A stretch of 64,000 nt of DNA from assembly GCA_965660145.1 (NCBI GenBank), contig CBFHYX010000009.1, positions 62,001 to 126,000 on the forward strand, in the 5' to 3' direction. The DNA comes from JABURQ01 sp029243145. Its GTDB lineage: Bacteria > Planctomycetota > Planctomycetia > Planctomycetales > Planctomycetaceae. The notes below the pieces were generated by a model, which saw nothing but the letters and a program-made list of their open reading frames with translations, had not been told where the DNA came from and did no database searches. Position numbers and translations under genes: made by a program. Below are positions 45,477 through 54,086 of the stretch, piece by piece. Numbering within the stretch: position 1 is the stretch's first letter; each line of letters opens with the position of its first letter.

Positions 45477-46565
45477 ATGAGCCGGAATTCGGCTGAATCG
45501 TTGAAATCATTGAGTCCTCGGCGTATCTGTATCATCAAGCCGAGTGCCCTGGGTGATATTGTGCAAACTCTCCCTTTGCTTTCCGTCCTGAAAGATTGCT
45601 ATCCCGAAGCGGAAATAAGTTGGGTGATCAACAAAGGATTCGCCAATCTGCTCGAAGACCATCCGCTAATCGACAAGTTGATGATCTTCGACCGTCGCGG
45701 GACTTGGGCGAGTTGGGGAGGACTTCTGAAACAGCTTCGGTCTCATCGATTCGACCTGGTAATCGACCTCCAAGGACTCTTGCGAACGGGAGTCATGACT
45801 CTGGCAACCGGTGCCAAGACACGTATCGGCCTAGAAACCGCCCGTGAAGGGTCTCACTTAACAGTCAATGGCACCATCCCCGAGACAACGCGAGACGTAC
45901 CGGCTCACGCACGCAATTGGCGACTCGCTGAATTTCTGGGATATGCCGAGAGCACCAAAGAAACGCAGATTTTTATCAGTCAAGAAGATCAAGTGTGGGC
46001 GGACGAATCGCTGTCCACTCTGCAGCAACCGGTTTTGACAATCTCTCCCGGTGCTCAATGGATCACAAAACGCTGGCCCATCGAAAAATATGCAGAGGTC
46101 GCCGCTCGTGCCGTCCAAAAATATCAGATGGGTGTCTGCCTCATTGGTGGCCTCAACGAGCGCGAACTCTGCGATCCCTTGGAATTGCGACTGCGAGAAC
46201 TGGTCCCCGATCTTTCACTGGTCAATCTGGCCGGGCAAACAACTCTCAAGCAACTCTCGGCCATTCTCCAGAGAACAGACTTAATGTTGACCAACGACTC
46301 CGGCCCGATGCATCTCGGCGCCGGTTTGGGAACTCCCGTCGTCGGCGTGTTTCTTTGTACGGACTCCATCCGCTCGGGACCACCGGGAACTCAACACTCA
46401 TTGGTCTCAACGACTGTTGAGTGTCGTGCCAGCTACAAGAAACAGTGTCCTTGTACGGGGGATGCACACATGGCCTGCATGCAGGAACTCGACGTCGCAC
46501 GAGTTTGGACGGCCTTTCAGGCGTGTGTCGAAACTAATCAGCTCGCGCAATCAGATGCGGCTTAA
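45477..46565 (+). CDS. Glycosyltransferase family 9 (heptosyltransferase-like)
   Basis: 362 residues from ATG 45477, with GGAG nine bases upstream; another ATG at 45462 is possible. N-terminal 'RICIIKPSALGDIVQTLPLL' and C-terminal 'NDSGPMHLGAGLGTPVVGVF' are the acceptor and donor motifs of GT9. The acid Asp is in 'LVIDLQGLLRTG'. GT9 enzymes add heptose or related sugars to the lipopolysaccharide core in the inner leaflet. It runs convergent to the next gene with overlapping stop codons (46562-46565). Confidence 0.9.
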   Translation: MSRNSAESLKSLSPRRICIIKPSALGDIVQTLPLLSVLKDCYPEAEISWVINKGFANLLEDHPLIDKLMIFDRRGTWASWGGLLKQLRSHRFDLVIDLQGLLRTGVMTLATGAKTRIGLETAREGSHLTVNGTIPETTRDVPAHARNWRLAEFLGYAESTKETQIFISQEDQVWADESLSTLQQPVLTISPGAQWITKRWPIEKYAEVAARAVQKYQMGVCLIGGLNERELCDPLELRLRELVPDLSLVNLAGQTTLKQLSAILQRTDLMLTNDSGPMHLGAGLGTPVVGVFLCTDSIRSGPPGTQHSLVSTTVECRASYKKQCPCTGDAHMACMQELDVARVWTAFQACVETNQLAQSDAA

Positions 46566-47620
46566 ACCACTTCGTCCATCTTGACTGCCCGATTTTCATC
46601 GACTGATTTCTGAGCCGCCAAGCACATCGCCACAGACCACATGCCGTCTTCACCCGGACAGGCAATTGGTCCACCATTGCGAATGGCATTCACCAGCATG
46701 GCAATCTGATCCTCTAACTCAAATAATTCTCCAGCACTTCGTTCCAGCTTAAGTTCCCGGACTTCTTCGCCATCAAATGCCTTCAGGAAGAAAGTGGGAT
46801 GTCGTGTGCGATCCATGGCCCCACTCCAACTGGCCCAGATGGCACCTTTTGTCCCGGTGATCTTTGCCGTTTGATGATGCTCAAACGCGGAGAGTGTTTG
46901 AGTCACGACTGCATATTGGCCACCTGACCAATTCATGATGGCACTGAAGTTATCCTGTAACTCGGGATGTTCGGGATCTCGAGAATTGGCTTTTGCGTAA
47001 ATTGATTCTGGCTCACCCGCAAAGGAGAGATACCAGCGAGCCAAGTCGAAAAAGTGAATCGGCTCCTCAAGAATCCAATTGCCGACACGATCCAGATCGA
47101 ACCGCCAGCCAGAGGCTCCAGGACGATAGGGACGGCGGGATAGTTCGACCAAAACGTATTGAGGATCTCCAATCAAGCCCTCATCAATCATTTCTTTGGC
47201 ACGAGCCCAAAGAGACGATAAGCGAAGTTCATGACCAATCGCCAAATTCACATTTTGGCTTTGAGCAATTTCAACCAGTTCCCGGCAGTCAGCCACACTA
47301 AGCGTCATCGGTTTTTCGAGGAGCAAATGCTTACCCGCTTCGAGAGCCGCTTTGGCGACTTCATGGTGCAAGAAACTCGGCACCACAATATCGACAGCCT
47401 CGATTTCGTCATTCGCCAGCAGTTCTTTGTAATCGCCATAAACCTGAGCGTCGGGATACGCTTCGCGAGCTTTGGATTGTGATTCTTCGGAACGGACGGC
47501 AATGGCCACAATCTCAGCCCCATCTGTCACATTGATGGCGTTCGCATGACAGCCTCCCCATGCCCCGAATCCAATCAGTCCAAATTTCACTGTTTTATCA
47601 GTCATATCTTCCACGTTCAT
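46562..47620 (-). CDS. Gfo/Idh/MocA-family NAD(P)-dependent oxidoreductase
   Basis: 352 residues (ATG at 47620; a second ATG at 47605 is possible). The Rossmann fold shows 'FGLIGFGAWGGCHANAI', and the family's catalytic Lys is in 'LLEKPMTLSVADC'. The C-terminal beta-sheet domain contains 'HFFDLARWYLSFAG'. Substrates of this family are sugars and inositols; it cannot be chosen here. Planctomycetes carry many copies. Stop codons overlap with the convergent GT9 gene. Confidence 0.9.
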   Translation of the reverse strand: MNVEDMTDKTVKFGLIGFGAWGGCHANAINVTDGAEIVAIAVRSEESQSKAREAYPDAQVYGDYKELLANDEIEAVDIVVPSFLHHEVAKAALEAGKHLLLEKPMTLSVADCRELVEIAQSQNVNLAIGHELRLSSLWARAKEMIDEGLIGDPQYVLVELSRRPYRPGASGWRFDLDRVGNWILEEPIHFFDLARWYLSFAGEPESIYAKANSRDPEHPELQDNFSAIMNWSGGQYAVVTQTLSAFEHHQTAKITGTKGAIWASWSGAMDRTRHPTFFLKAFDGEEVRELKLERSAGELFELEDQIAMLVNAIRNGGPIACPGEDGMWSVAMCLAAQKSVDENRAVKMDEVV

Positions 47621-47915
47621 AATGAGTTAAGTAGATCCGATGCGCCACTTTGAAGAAGAGGCTTAAAATACAGGTTACTCTCGCTCAGATGCAAGCAAAA
47701 GCCTGTATGACGGCCTCGATCAATCGATCCGATCGTTACAGTTGCGCCCTTTTTCCTACTCACCCCATCTTATTCAGTTATCTCATTTTAATACTCAAGT
47801 TGAACGCTATCATGGTAATTCAGTCTGGATACAGACATTGGCCCCCCACGCCTCTGACCGGATTTATGACAGAACGTCACCTCGATTACAATCACCTATC
47901 TTGAAGGAACATCAC

Positions 47916-49250
47916 ATGAAAAAGCTGAGCTTTGTGATCGTGGCACTGACTGCCATGATCGGAACAGAGGCATCTGCCGGTCTCTTTGGACTTTGTAAGA
48001 AATCACAGTGTTGTGAGCCTGCTCCCGTCTGCTGTGCGCCGGTTCGATGCGAGCCTGTTTACAAGGAAGTGGAATGTACCGTGATGGTCCCTACTTGGGA
48101 AACTGTCACAAAAACGGTTCACTGCACCGAGTACAAACCGGAACAGAAGACTTACACACGAACCGTTCACAAAATGGTTCCACGTATGGAGAAGAAAACT
48201 CGCGAGTGTACGACTTACACCACAGAAACACGGACTCGAGATGAAACTTACACAGTTTGTACTCCCGTGACTCGCGAAGTGACTCAGAAGTACTCGGTCG
48301 CCGTGCCTCACACCAAGACTGTCACAAGGACCAAAACGGTCTGTACACCAGTCTGGACCGAGAAAGAAGTTGAATACTGTGTCATAGTTCCACATACCGA
48401 AACTCGCAAGGGAACTCGTGTCATGTGTAAACCAGTCACCACCGAACGTGAAGTCGAATACTGCGTGATGGTTCCTCACACCGAAACACGCACCGGCACG
48501 CGAGTTGTCACTGAATGCGTACCGGTCACCAAGACCTGCACCGTTTGTGTCGATGAAGGTCATTGGGAAGAACGTCAAGTCGCTGCGAAACCATGCAGCA
48601 CTGGTTGCGATCCCTGCGGTTCGCAATGTGGCTCAAGCTGTGGTGGATGCAATACCTGTGCTCCCGTCTGTGCGAAGGTCTACAAAGTTTGGGTGCCGAA
48701 AATCGTCACCAAAGAAAAAGAGTACACCGCTTATCAGCAGAAATGTCACACAGAGTCTTATGACTACCAAGTGACTGTCTGCAAACCGGAAATGCACAAG
48801 AAAACTGTGCAGGAATGCAGCTACGAAACTTACGAAGAACCTTGTGAGTACCAGGTCACTGTCTGTAAGCCTGAAATGCACAAGAAGACCGTCAAAGTCT
48901 GCCACTACGAAGAAAGCCAAGTTGAGTGTCAGTACGAAGTTTGTGAATGGGTTTGTGAAGAACGTGAACGCACTTGCTGCGTCACCGATTACGAAACCTC
49001 ACAAGCAACTCGCACCGTCGAATACTGTGTTGCCATTCCTCACACCGAAACCGTCGAATACGAAGTTTGTGTTTACGACTGTGTCGCTCAGGATGTCACA
49101 GAAACCTGCACCGTGATGGTTCCTCACACCGTCGAAAAACAGGTTGAAGTCAAAGTTTGTAAAATGGTCGCCGAGACTCGTACCAAAAAGGTCTGTGTCT
49201 CGTCGCCTTGTGCAACCAATTGCGGACACTGCAGCACCTGCGGCCACTAG
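47916..49250 (+). CDS. Cysteine-rich YTV-type planctomycete cell-wall protein
   Basis: 444 residues from ATG 47916, with AAGGA about seven bases upstream. A signal peptide precedes 'GLFGLCKKSQCC'. The mature protein holds about 46 Cys and is made of repeated Tyr-Thr/Val-Val blocks: 'EVEYCVIVPHTETRKGTRV' and its near copies, and a 28-residue tandem pair around 'YQVTVCKPEMHKKTV'. A Cys/Gly knot ('CDPCGSQCGSSCGGC') lies in the middle. This is the YTV (PF07639-type) composition of planctomycete proteinaceous cell-wall components, which are heavily disulfide-linked. The gene is monocistronic, with a strong terminator, as expected of an abundant structural protein. Confidence 0.9.
   Translation: MKKLSFVIVALTAMIGTEASAGLFGLCKKSQCCEPAPVCCAPVRCEPVYKEVECTVMVPTWETVTKTVHCTEYKPEQKTYTRTVHKMVPRMEKKTRECTTYTTETRTRDETYTVCTPVTREVTQKYSVAVPHTKTVTRTKTVCTPVWTEKEVEYCVIVPHTETRKGTRVMCKPVTTEREVEYCVMVPHTETRTGTRVVTECVPVTKTCTVCVDEGHWEERQVAAKPCSTGCDPCGSQCGSSCGGCNTCAPVCAKVYKVWVPKIVTKEKEYTAYQQKCHTESYDYQVTVCKPEMHKKTVQECSYETYEEPCEYQVTVCKPEMHKKTVKVCHYEESQVECQYEVCEWVCEERERTCCVTDYETSQATRTVEYCVAIPHTETVEYEVCVYDCVAQDVTETCTVMVPHTVEKQVEVKVCKMVAETRTKKVCVSSPCATNCGHCSTCGH
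48760..48930 (+). repeat. 84-bp in-gene tandem repeat in the YTV protein gene
   Basis: Two adjacent 84-bp units encode the 28-residue motif containing 'YQVTVCKPEMHKKTV'. The protein is almost identical in this core, whereas codon third positions differ in several places, so the copies are not recent. Confidence 0.8.
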
Positions 49251-49279
49251 GCCCAGTTTGCAGCATGAACGAGATTTAG

Positions 49280-49313
49280 AGCCCGGATGAGTGATCACTC
49301 ATTCGGGCTTTTT
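49280..49313 (+). terminator. Rho-independent terminator of the YTV gene
   Basis: A 15-bp inverted repeat (AGCCCGGATGAGTGA / TCACTCATTCGGGCT, one G-T pair, almost no loop) followed by TTTT, 30 bp after the stop codon. Confidence 0.9.
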
Positions 49314-49436
49314 GCTGCGTAGTGACCAGTCTCTTCTCTTTCCGCAAAATCCCCGTAGCAAATGCTTGCTTTTGATGGGGATTTTCCGTATTTCTCAGTC
49401 CTCACACATATCGGCTTATACTGAAAGAGATCCTTG

Positions 49437-50888
49437 ATGAGCGACTCCAAAAACACAGCCAGCGACCATAAATGGTACTCGGGCATCACTCAATACCAAT
49501 GGCTGGTACTTATCATTGCTTCGCTTGGCTGGATCTTCGATGTCTTCGAAGGACAGATCTTTGTTGCCAGCATGCGGGATACGATTCCCGACTTACTCAA
49601 TGTCGAACCGGAACATCCCAGCGTCGCCAAATGGAACGACTGGGCGTTCGCCGCGTTCGCCTTCGGCGGCGCCATCGGGGGGATGATTTTCGGAGTTGTG
49701 AGTGACCGCATCGGTCGTTCCAAAACAATGATCATCACGATTCTGTTCTATTCATTGTTTACGCTTTTTCAAGCGTTCGTACAGACTCCCGAACAATTAA
49801 TGATCCTGCGTTTCTTCGTCGCGATGGGAGTGGGAGGCGAATGGGCTGTGGCTTCTGCGATGGTGGCTGAAGTCATGCCTCTTAGAGTCCGTCCGATCAC
49901 CAGTTCGATTTTTCATGCGTCTTCTGTCTTCGGAACTTTGTTAGCAGCCGCTGCGGGCGTATTTATCATTAATAATCCCAATTTCGGTTGGCGATATGGG
50001 TTTGCCATCGGCGTACTTCCAGCACTCTTGACCTTGTGGATTCGCTGGAAAATGAAAGAACCTGAGCAATGGCAAAAAGCCCGCGAACGTGCAGCCGCGG
50101 ACAAAACCCAGGCCACCGGGAAATTCTCAGACCTGTTTGCTCCCGTCAACTTACGCAACACCTTAGTTGGTGTCTCGTTAGCCTCGATTGGTCTCACCAC
50201 TTTTTGGGGTTGTCATATCTATGGTAAAAATGCGTTGCTTTCGTTGGCTCAAAAAGAAGCCATGATTGCCGAAGATGTTCCTCTCTCACCACCATCCACC
50301 AAAGACCTCGACAAAGCAAAGGCAGATGGAGAACTGACTGAAGCAGAATGGACCGATCAAATCATCGAACTCCGCAAAGAATATTTTTCCGTCAGAAGTG
50401 CTGCCTTCAAAAAACATAATGTCAAAGGAGACGAGATGTTGAGCATGGTTCTCAACACCCTCGGCGGAGGACTCGGGCTTGTCTTGTTTGGCTGGTTCTC
50501 CAATCGCCTAGGACGCAAAGGGGCCTTTATGATGTATCACCTCCTCGGATTTGCCTGTGCGATCTTAATGTTCAAATTCCTCATTCCCAATGAAGCGTCT
50601 GCGTGGGTTCTGGGTCTCTTCCTACCCATCTTCGGCTTCTTCACGCTCGGTATGCACGCCGGCTATGCGGTCTATTTCCCCGAACTCTACCCGACTCGAC
50701 TTCGAGGGACTGGTGCCGGCTTCTGCTTTAATGGTGGCCGAATTCTGCAAGGTGTGGCATTCTTCGGAATCGGAGCACTCGCATTGGCACCAGGCGACAA
50801 AGCCTCGTACCTTGCCTGGTTGTATCTGGTTGGGGCAATTGTTGTTCTCTTCGCTCGCGAAACCCGCGGCCAAGAACTGCCCGAATAA
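49437..50888 (+). CDS. MFS transporter
   Basis: 483 residues from the ATG at 49437. About twelve membrane helices; the MFS motif A is 'GVVSDRIGRSKTM' between helices 2 and 3, and a related 'GWFSNRLGRKGAF' between 8 and 9. The second half has an unusual hydrophilic insert (about residues 262-330) rich in Glu/Asp/Lys, 'STKDLDKAKADGELTEAEW', between two helices; it could be a regulatory or extracytoplasmic loop. The general type resembles sugar or organic-acid symporters (for example the shikimate/benzoate group). The substrate is not known. The sulfatase follows 32 bp downstream, so co-expression is likely. Confidence 0.88.
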   Translation: MSDSKNTASDHKWYSGITQYQWLVLIIASLGWIFDVFEGQIFVASMRDTIPDLLNVEPEHPSVAKWNDWAFAAFAFGGAIGGMIFGVVSDRIGRSKTMIITILFYSLFTLFQAFVQTPEQLMILRFFVAMGVGGEWAVASAMVAEVMPLRVRPITSSIFHASSVFGTLLAAAAGVFIINNPNFGWRYGFAIGVLPALLTLWIRWKMKEPEQWQKARERAAADKTQATGKFSDLFAPVNLRNTLVGVSLASIGLTTFWGCHIYGKNALLSLAQKEAMIAEDVPLSPPSTKDLDKAKADGELTEAEWTDQIIELRKEYFSVRSAAFKKHNVKGDEMLSMVLNTLGGGLGLVLFGWFSNRLGRKGAFMMYHLLGFACAILMFKFLIPNEASAWVLGLFLPIFGFFTLGMHAGYAVYFPELYPTRLRGTGAGFCFNGGRILQGVAFFGIGALALAPGDKASYLAWLYLVGAIVVLFARETRGQELPE

Positions 50889-50920
50889 GTTCATCAATCA
50901 CTCCCACTCAGGAACATCTC

Positions 50921-52393
50921 ATGAAACATTTTTGGATCCTCTTCGCGCTCCTGAGTTTATTACCCTTTCCCAAGTCACTCGTTTCTGCCGACGAGAGACC
51001 AAACATTATTGTCGTCCTCTGTGATGATCTCGGGTACGGCGATCTGCGCTGTTATGGCAACAAAGAACTTCAAACTCCCCACATCGACAAGTTCGCGGCA
51101 GAGGGATTGAAATTCACCGATTGTTACTCGGCGTCTCCCAATTGCTCGCCTGCTCGGACCGGATTGATGACCGGTCGGACACCGTATCGGGTCGGCGTCC
51201 ATAACTGGATCCCCATGTTTTCACCAATGCACGTCTCGACGTGGGAGATCACCATCGCCTCGCTGTTGCAGGATTCTGGTTACGCAACCTGTCAGGTCGG
51301 AAAATGGCATCTCAACGGACGCTTCAACCTCAAAGGACAACCACAACCCGACGACCACGGATTTGATCACTGGTTTGCCACACAAAACAATTGCCTCCCC
51401 GATCATCGCTTCCCTTGGAACTTCGTTCGGAACGGTCAACCGGTGGGAGCCATTCAAAACTATGCCAGTCATATTGTGACCGATGAAGCCATCCATTGGC
51501 TTAATGATATCCGCGACAAATCCAAACCGTTCTTCATTTACTGCAACTATCACGAACCACACGAGCCAATCGCTTCGGCGAAAAAGTATCGTGACCTCTA
51601 CCCTTCTGACGATCCACGATACACGCGCCATCATGCCAACATCACGCAGATGGACGAAGCATTCGGAAAGTTGCTTGCGTCGCTCGAAGAACAAAAGCTC
51701 CGCAAAAATACTCTGATTTTCTTCACCAGCGATAACGGACCGGCGATTACGTCCTTACACCCGCATGGCTCGGCCGGCCCCTTGCGAGATAAAAAAGGAA
51801 CCGTCCACGAAGGAGGCATCCGTGTGCCGGGAATCGTTCAATGGCCGGGCAAAGTCAAACCGGAAACAGTTTCACACGAACCCATTTCGGGAGTCGATGT
51901 CCTGCCGACCCTGTGTGAAGTTGCCAGAATTCCCGTCCCGCAGGATCGCACTCTCGACGGCACCAGTTTCTTACCGGCATTAGCGGGACAGTCAATCCAA
52001 CGACAGCAACCGCTGTATTGGCAATTCAATCGTGCCAACACCAAATGGAAGGTCGCTCTACGATCTGGAGACTGGAAACTGGTCGCAACACTCACCGGCC
52101 CCGAGTGGAGTCGTGGAGGAGGAATCATCCTCGAAGATGAGCTGCAAATGAAAAAAGCCGAACTCGACACCTTCGAGTTATACAATCTGCGCAAAGACAT
52201 CGCCGAAACGACCGACCTGAAAGAGTCGGAGCCTGATAAGTATGCCGAATTGAAACAGCAGATGCAGGCGATCTATCTGGATGTCCGCGAAGAGTCTCCG
52301 ATCTGGCCCGAGTGGGAATTCGCTAAGCATGAAGGCATGAAAATCCGCGAAGGCCAAGCCGCCCGCAAAGAAGCCGGCTGGGACGATTATTGA
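50921..52393 (+). CDS. Type I sulfatase
   Basis: 490 residues with a signal peptide ending near residue 23. Metal ligands are Asp35/Asp36 in 'VVLCDDLGYGD'; the formylglycine Cys75 is in the 'CSPARTGLMTGR' signature (CxPxR). 'GKWHL' and 'FFTSDNGP' (metal-binding DNG) are also present. It would hydrolyse sulfate esters of an extracellular or periplasmic polysaccharide, and is activated by an anaerobic or aerobic formylglycine-generating enzyme not seen here. It follows an MFS gene, perhaps for uptake of the product. Confidence 0.94.
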   Translation: MKHFWILFALLSLLPFPKSLVSADERPNIIVVLCDDLGYGDLRCYGNKELQTPHIDKFAAEGLKFTDCYSASPNCSPARTGLMTGRTPYRVGVHNWIPMFSPMHVSTWEITIASLLQDSGYATCQVGKWHLNGRFNLKGQPQPDDHGFDHWFATQNNCLPDHRFPWNFVRNGQPVGAIQNYASHIVTDEAIHWLNDIRDKSKPFFIYCNYHEPHEPIASAKKYRDLYPSDDPRYTRHHANITQMDEAFGKLLASLEEQKLRKNTLIFFTSDNGPAITSLHPHGSAGPLRDKKGTVHEGGIRVPGIVQWPGKVKPETVSHEPISGVDVLPTLCEVARIPVPQDRTLDGTSFLPALAGQSIQRQQPLYWQFNRANTKWKVALRSGDWKLVATLTGPEWSRGGGIILEDELQMKKAELDTFELYNLRKDIAETTDLKESEPDKYAELKQQMQAIYLDVREESPIWPEWEFAKHEGMKIREGQAARKEAGWDDY

Positions 52394-52467
52394 ACCTTAT
52401 CGGCATCGGAACCGATCGCTTGCTTTCCCCGCTATAATGTCTCGAAACTTCATTGGCGGAGTCCCTC

Positions 52468-52818
52468 GTGCGAAAAACACTTATTTTATTGTTCAGTCTG
52501 ATCCTGCTCGGCATGATCGCCGTCACCACACGCGCGTTTATGCAGGAAGGAATTTTCGCCCAAGGCGGAAAGCTATGGCCGATGTGGTGGTTTCGTGCGA
52601 CTCTCGCCGATGCCTATTTTGGCTTCTTCACCTTTTATGCCTGGGTGTACTACAAAGAAAGCACATCACTTTCGCGTATCGTCTGGCTGATCCTGATCTG
52701 TGCCTTGGGCAATATTGCCATGTCTATCTACATGCTGCGGCTGCTGACCCGCATGCAAACCGACAACCCTGCCGAGTTGCTATTACGCCCTGAACACCGT
52801 GTCGGAAACCGACGCTGA
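52468..52818 (+). CDS. Small membrane protein, DUF1475-like
   Basis: 116 residues from a GTG at 52468, with GGAG six to seven bases upstream. Three hydrophobic segments at about 4-20, 42-60 and 68-90. The middle has 'YFGFFTFYAWVYYKE' and 'ALGNIAMSIYML', resembling DUF1475. It lies 75 bp downstream of the sulfatase. Function unknown. Confidence 0.7.
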   Translation: MRKTLILLFSLILLGMIAVTTRAFMQEGIFAQGGKLWPMWWFRATLADAYFGFFTFYAWVYYKESTSLSRIVWLILICALGNIAMSIYMLRLLTRMQTDNPAELLLRPEHRVGNRR

Positions 52819-52840
52819 TATCCGACACAGCTCAGACCAG

Positions 52841-53101
52841 TCATTTCTTGTTTGAACGGACCAGATGAACAATGATCATCGCGGAGCCAACAAAAACACC
52901 GAGCAAACAGGCGACCAAACGCCCTATCGCCTGAGCTTGTCGCTCGGACGCAGAACTGGCTTCGACAGCCATGAACTGCATCATCACGCTGGAAAACATC
53001 GTTGAGAAGATGACAATCGCTCCCCACTGCCAAAGGGAGATCTTTTTAAGACGATCCATGCCCGTCTCGGGTGGAGCGGCCTTTTTCTTTTTTTTTCCCA
53101 T
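52841..53101 (-). CDS. Small two-helix membrane protein
   Basis: 86 residues. A basic N-terminus 'MGKKKKKAAPPETG' is followed by two hydrophobic stretches at about 25-44 and 61-80. No family recognised. It is convergent with the DUF1475-like gene and 82 bp downstream of the KaiC-like ATPase gene, same strand. Confidence 0.65.
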   Translation of the reverse strand: MGKKKKKAAPPETGMDRLKKISLWQWGAIVIFSTMFSSVMMQFMAVEASSASERQAQAIGRLVACLLGVFVGSAMIIVHLVRSNKK

Positions 53102-53183
53102 CTCAGATCCCTCACTTACGAATGCTGCGAGTTCTCACTGATTCTGATCTTCGGGAATTCAATGAGCAAGACGTTCCTGCCAC

Positions 53184-54065
53184 TTATCCACCGATTACCA
53201 GACCACCATCATTGATCGTATATTCCACGATCGAATCATCACACGCTGACCCTCGATGCTTGGCGACATGTAAGCCCCGTTTCATCTTCATGCCGTCGCG
53301 AATTTTCCCCATCACGATGACCGTATTGGCATTCGAAAGGACATCCCCTGTTTCGATGGGTCGAGACAAAAGATCATCAAACATGGTTTCGTGAGATGTC
53401 AGCATTAACAGACAACTGATTCCTTTTTCGTCGTATTCATGTTTCTCGATCTCGGTCTGGTTTTCACGAAAGTGAGACCGAAATAAATCACGGGCCACCC
53501 AGTCGTGCTCTTTACGGAGGATCTGATGATAGACGTATTCAAAGACATGAAACTGAAACGAATCACTCGCCTTTTCAACCGGCTCCACACCATCGATGAC
53601 ACAACGTCTCACGCCGTGTGCGAAATTGCTGTAGAAAAAAGCAATCGCCTGATCGATTTTCTTCATAAATTCAACGCGCCACTCCTGCCATTCATCCCGG
53701 TCGAGATCTTCAAGAGTCACCTTGCGACCGGTCCGCTCAAAAATGTGCAAGTAATCATCACGGACTTCAGGATCCCATAAGTGTTCCAGATTCGGTTTTG
53801 CATCCGATTTGCGAAGTCGAAGATCCCAATCAAACATCCGTTTGGCGTAATTGGCATGATTCTGGGCATCGCCGCGGGAAGTGAGATCAAAAAGGATCCC
53901 CGTCTCACCCTCTTGTTGTTGTCCGGCGTGCGCAAATTGCAAACCGAGTTGAGTCTTACCAATACCGGTGGCCCCCAACACGACGGTCATCGCGCCGGGA
54001 ATGAGCCCACCACCAAGCATCTTGTCGAGTTCGGGAAGACCTGTTGTATGTCGTTCAGTCGTCAT
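53184..54065 (-). CDS. KaiC/RecA-like ATPase
   Basis: 293 residues: one RecA/KaiC-type domain. Walker A is 'GATGIGKT' (31-38), following 'TTGLPELDKMLGGGLIPGA', the classic KaiC lead-in; a Walker B-like 'VIDGV' is near 155-160. The middle carries long charged helices, and the end has a beta strand 'SIVEYTINDGG'. KaiC-family proteins act in clock signalling, archaeal flagella and stress responses; this single-domain form has no phosphotransfer residues I can identify. It lies 21 bp after the D-threonine aldolase-like gene, so it is probably co-transcribed with that enzyme. Confidence 0.82.
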   Translation of the reverse strand: MTTERHTTGLPELDKMLGGGLIPGAMTVVLGATGIGKTQLGLQFAHAGQQQEGETGILFDLTSRGDAQNHANYAKRMFDWDLRLRKSDAKPNLEHLWDPEVRDDYLHIFERTGRKVTLEDLDRDEWQEWRVEFMKKIDQAIAFFYSNFAHGVRRCVIDGVEPVEKASDSFQFHVFEYVYHQILRKEHDWVARDLFRSHFRENQTEIEKHEYDEKGISCLLMLTSHETMFDDLLSRPIETGDVLSNANTVIVMGKIRDGMKMKRGLHVAKHRGSACDDSIVEYTINDGGLVIGG

Positions 54066-54086
54066 GGATTCATCAATTCGTCAATT

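Noticed and set aside
48003..48626. 207-codon minus-strand frame opposite the YTV gene
   Set aside because: It mirrors the Cys/Thr repeats of the YTV gene (Phe/Ser/His-rich) and is not an independent gene.
48760..48930. CRISPR-like regularly spaced repeat
   Set aside because: It is an in-frame repeat of a structural protein with 28-residue units and no unique spacers.
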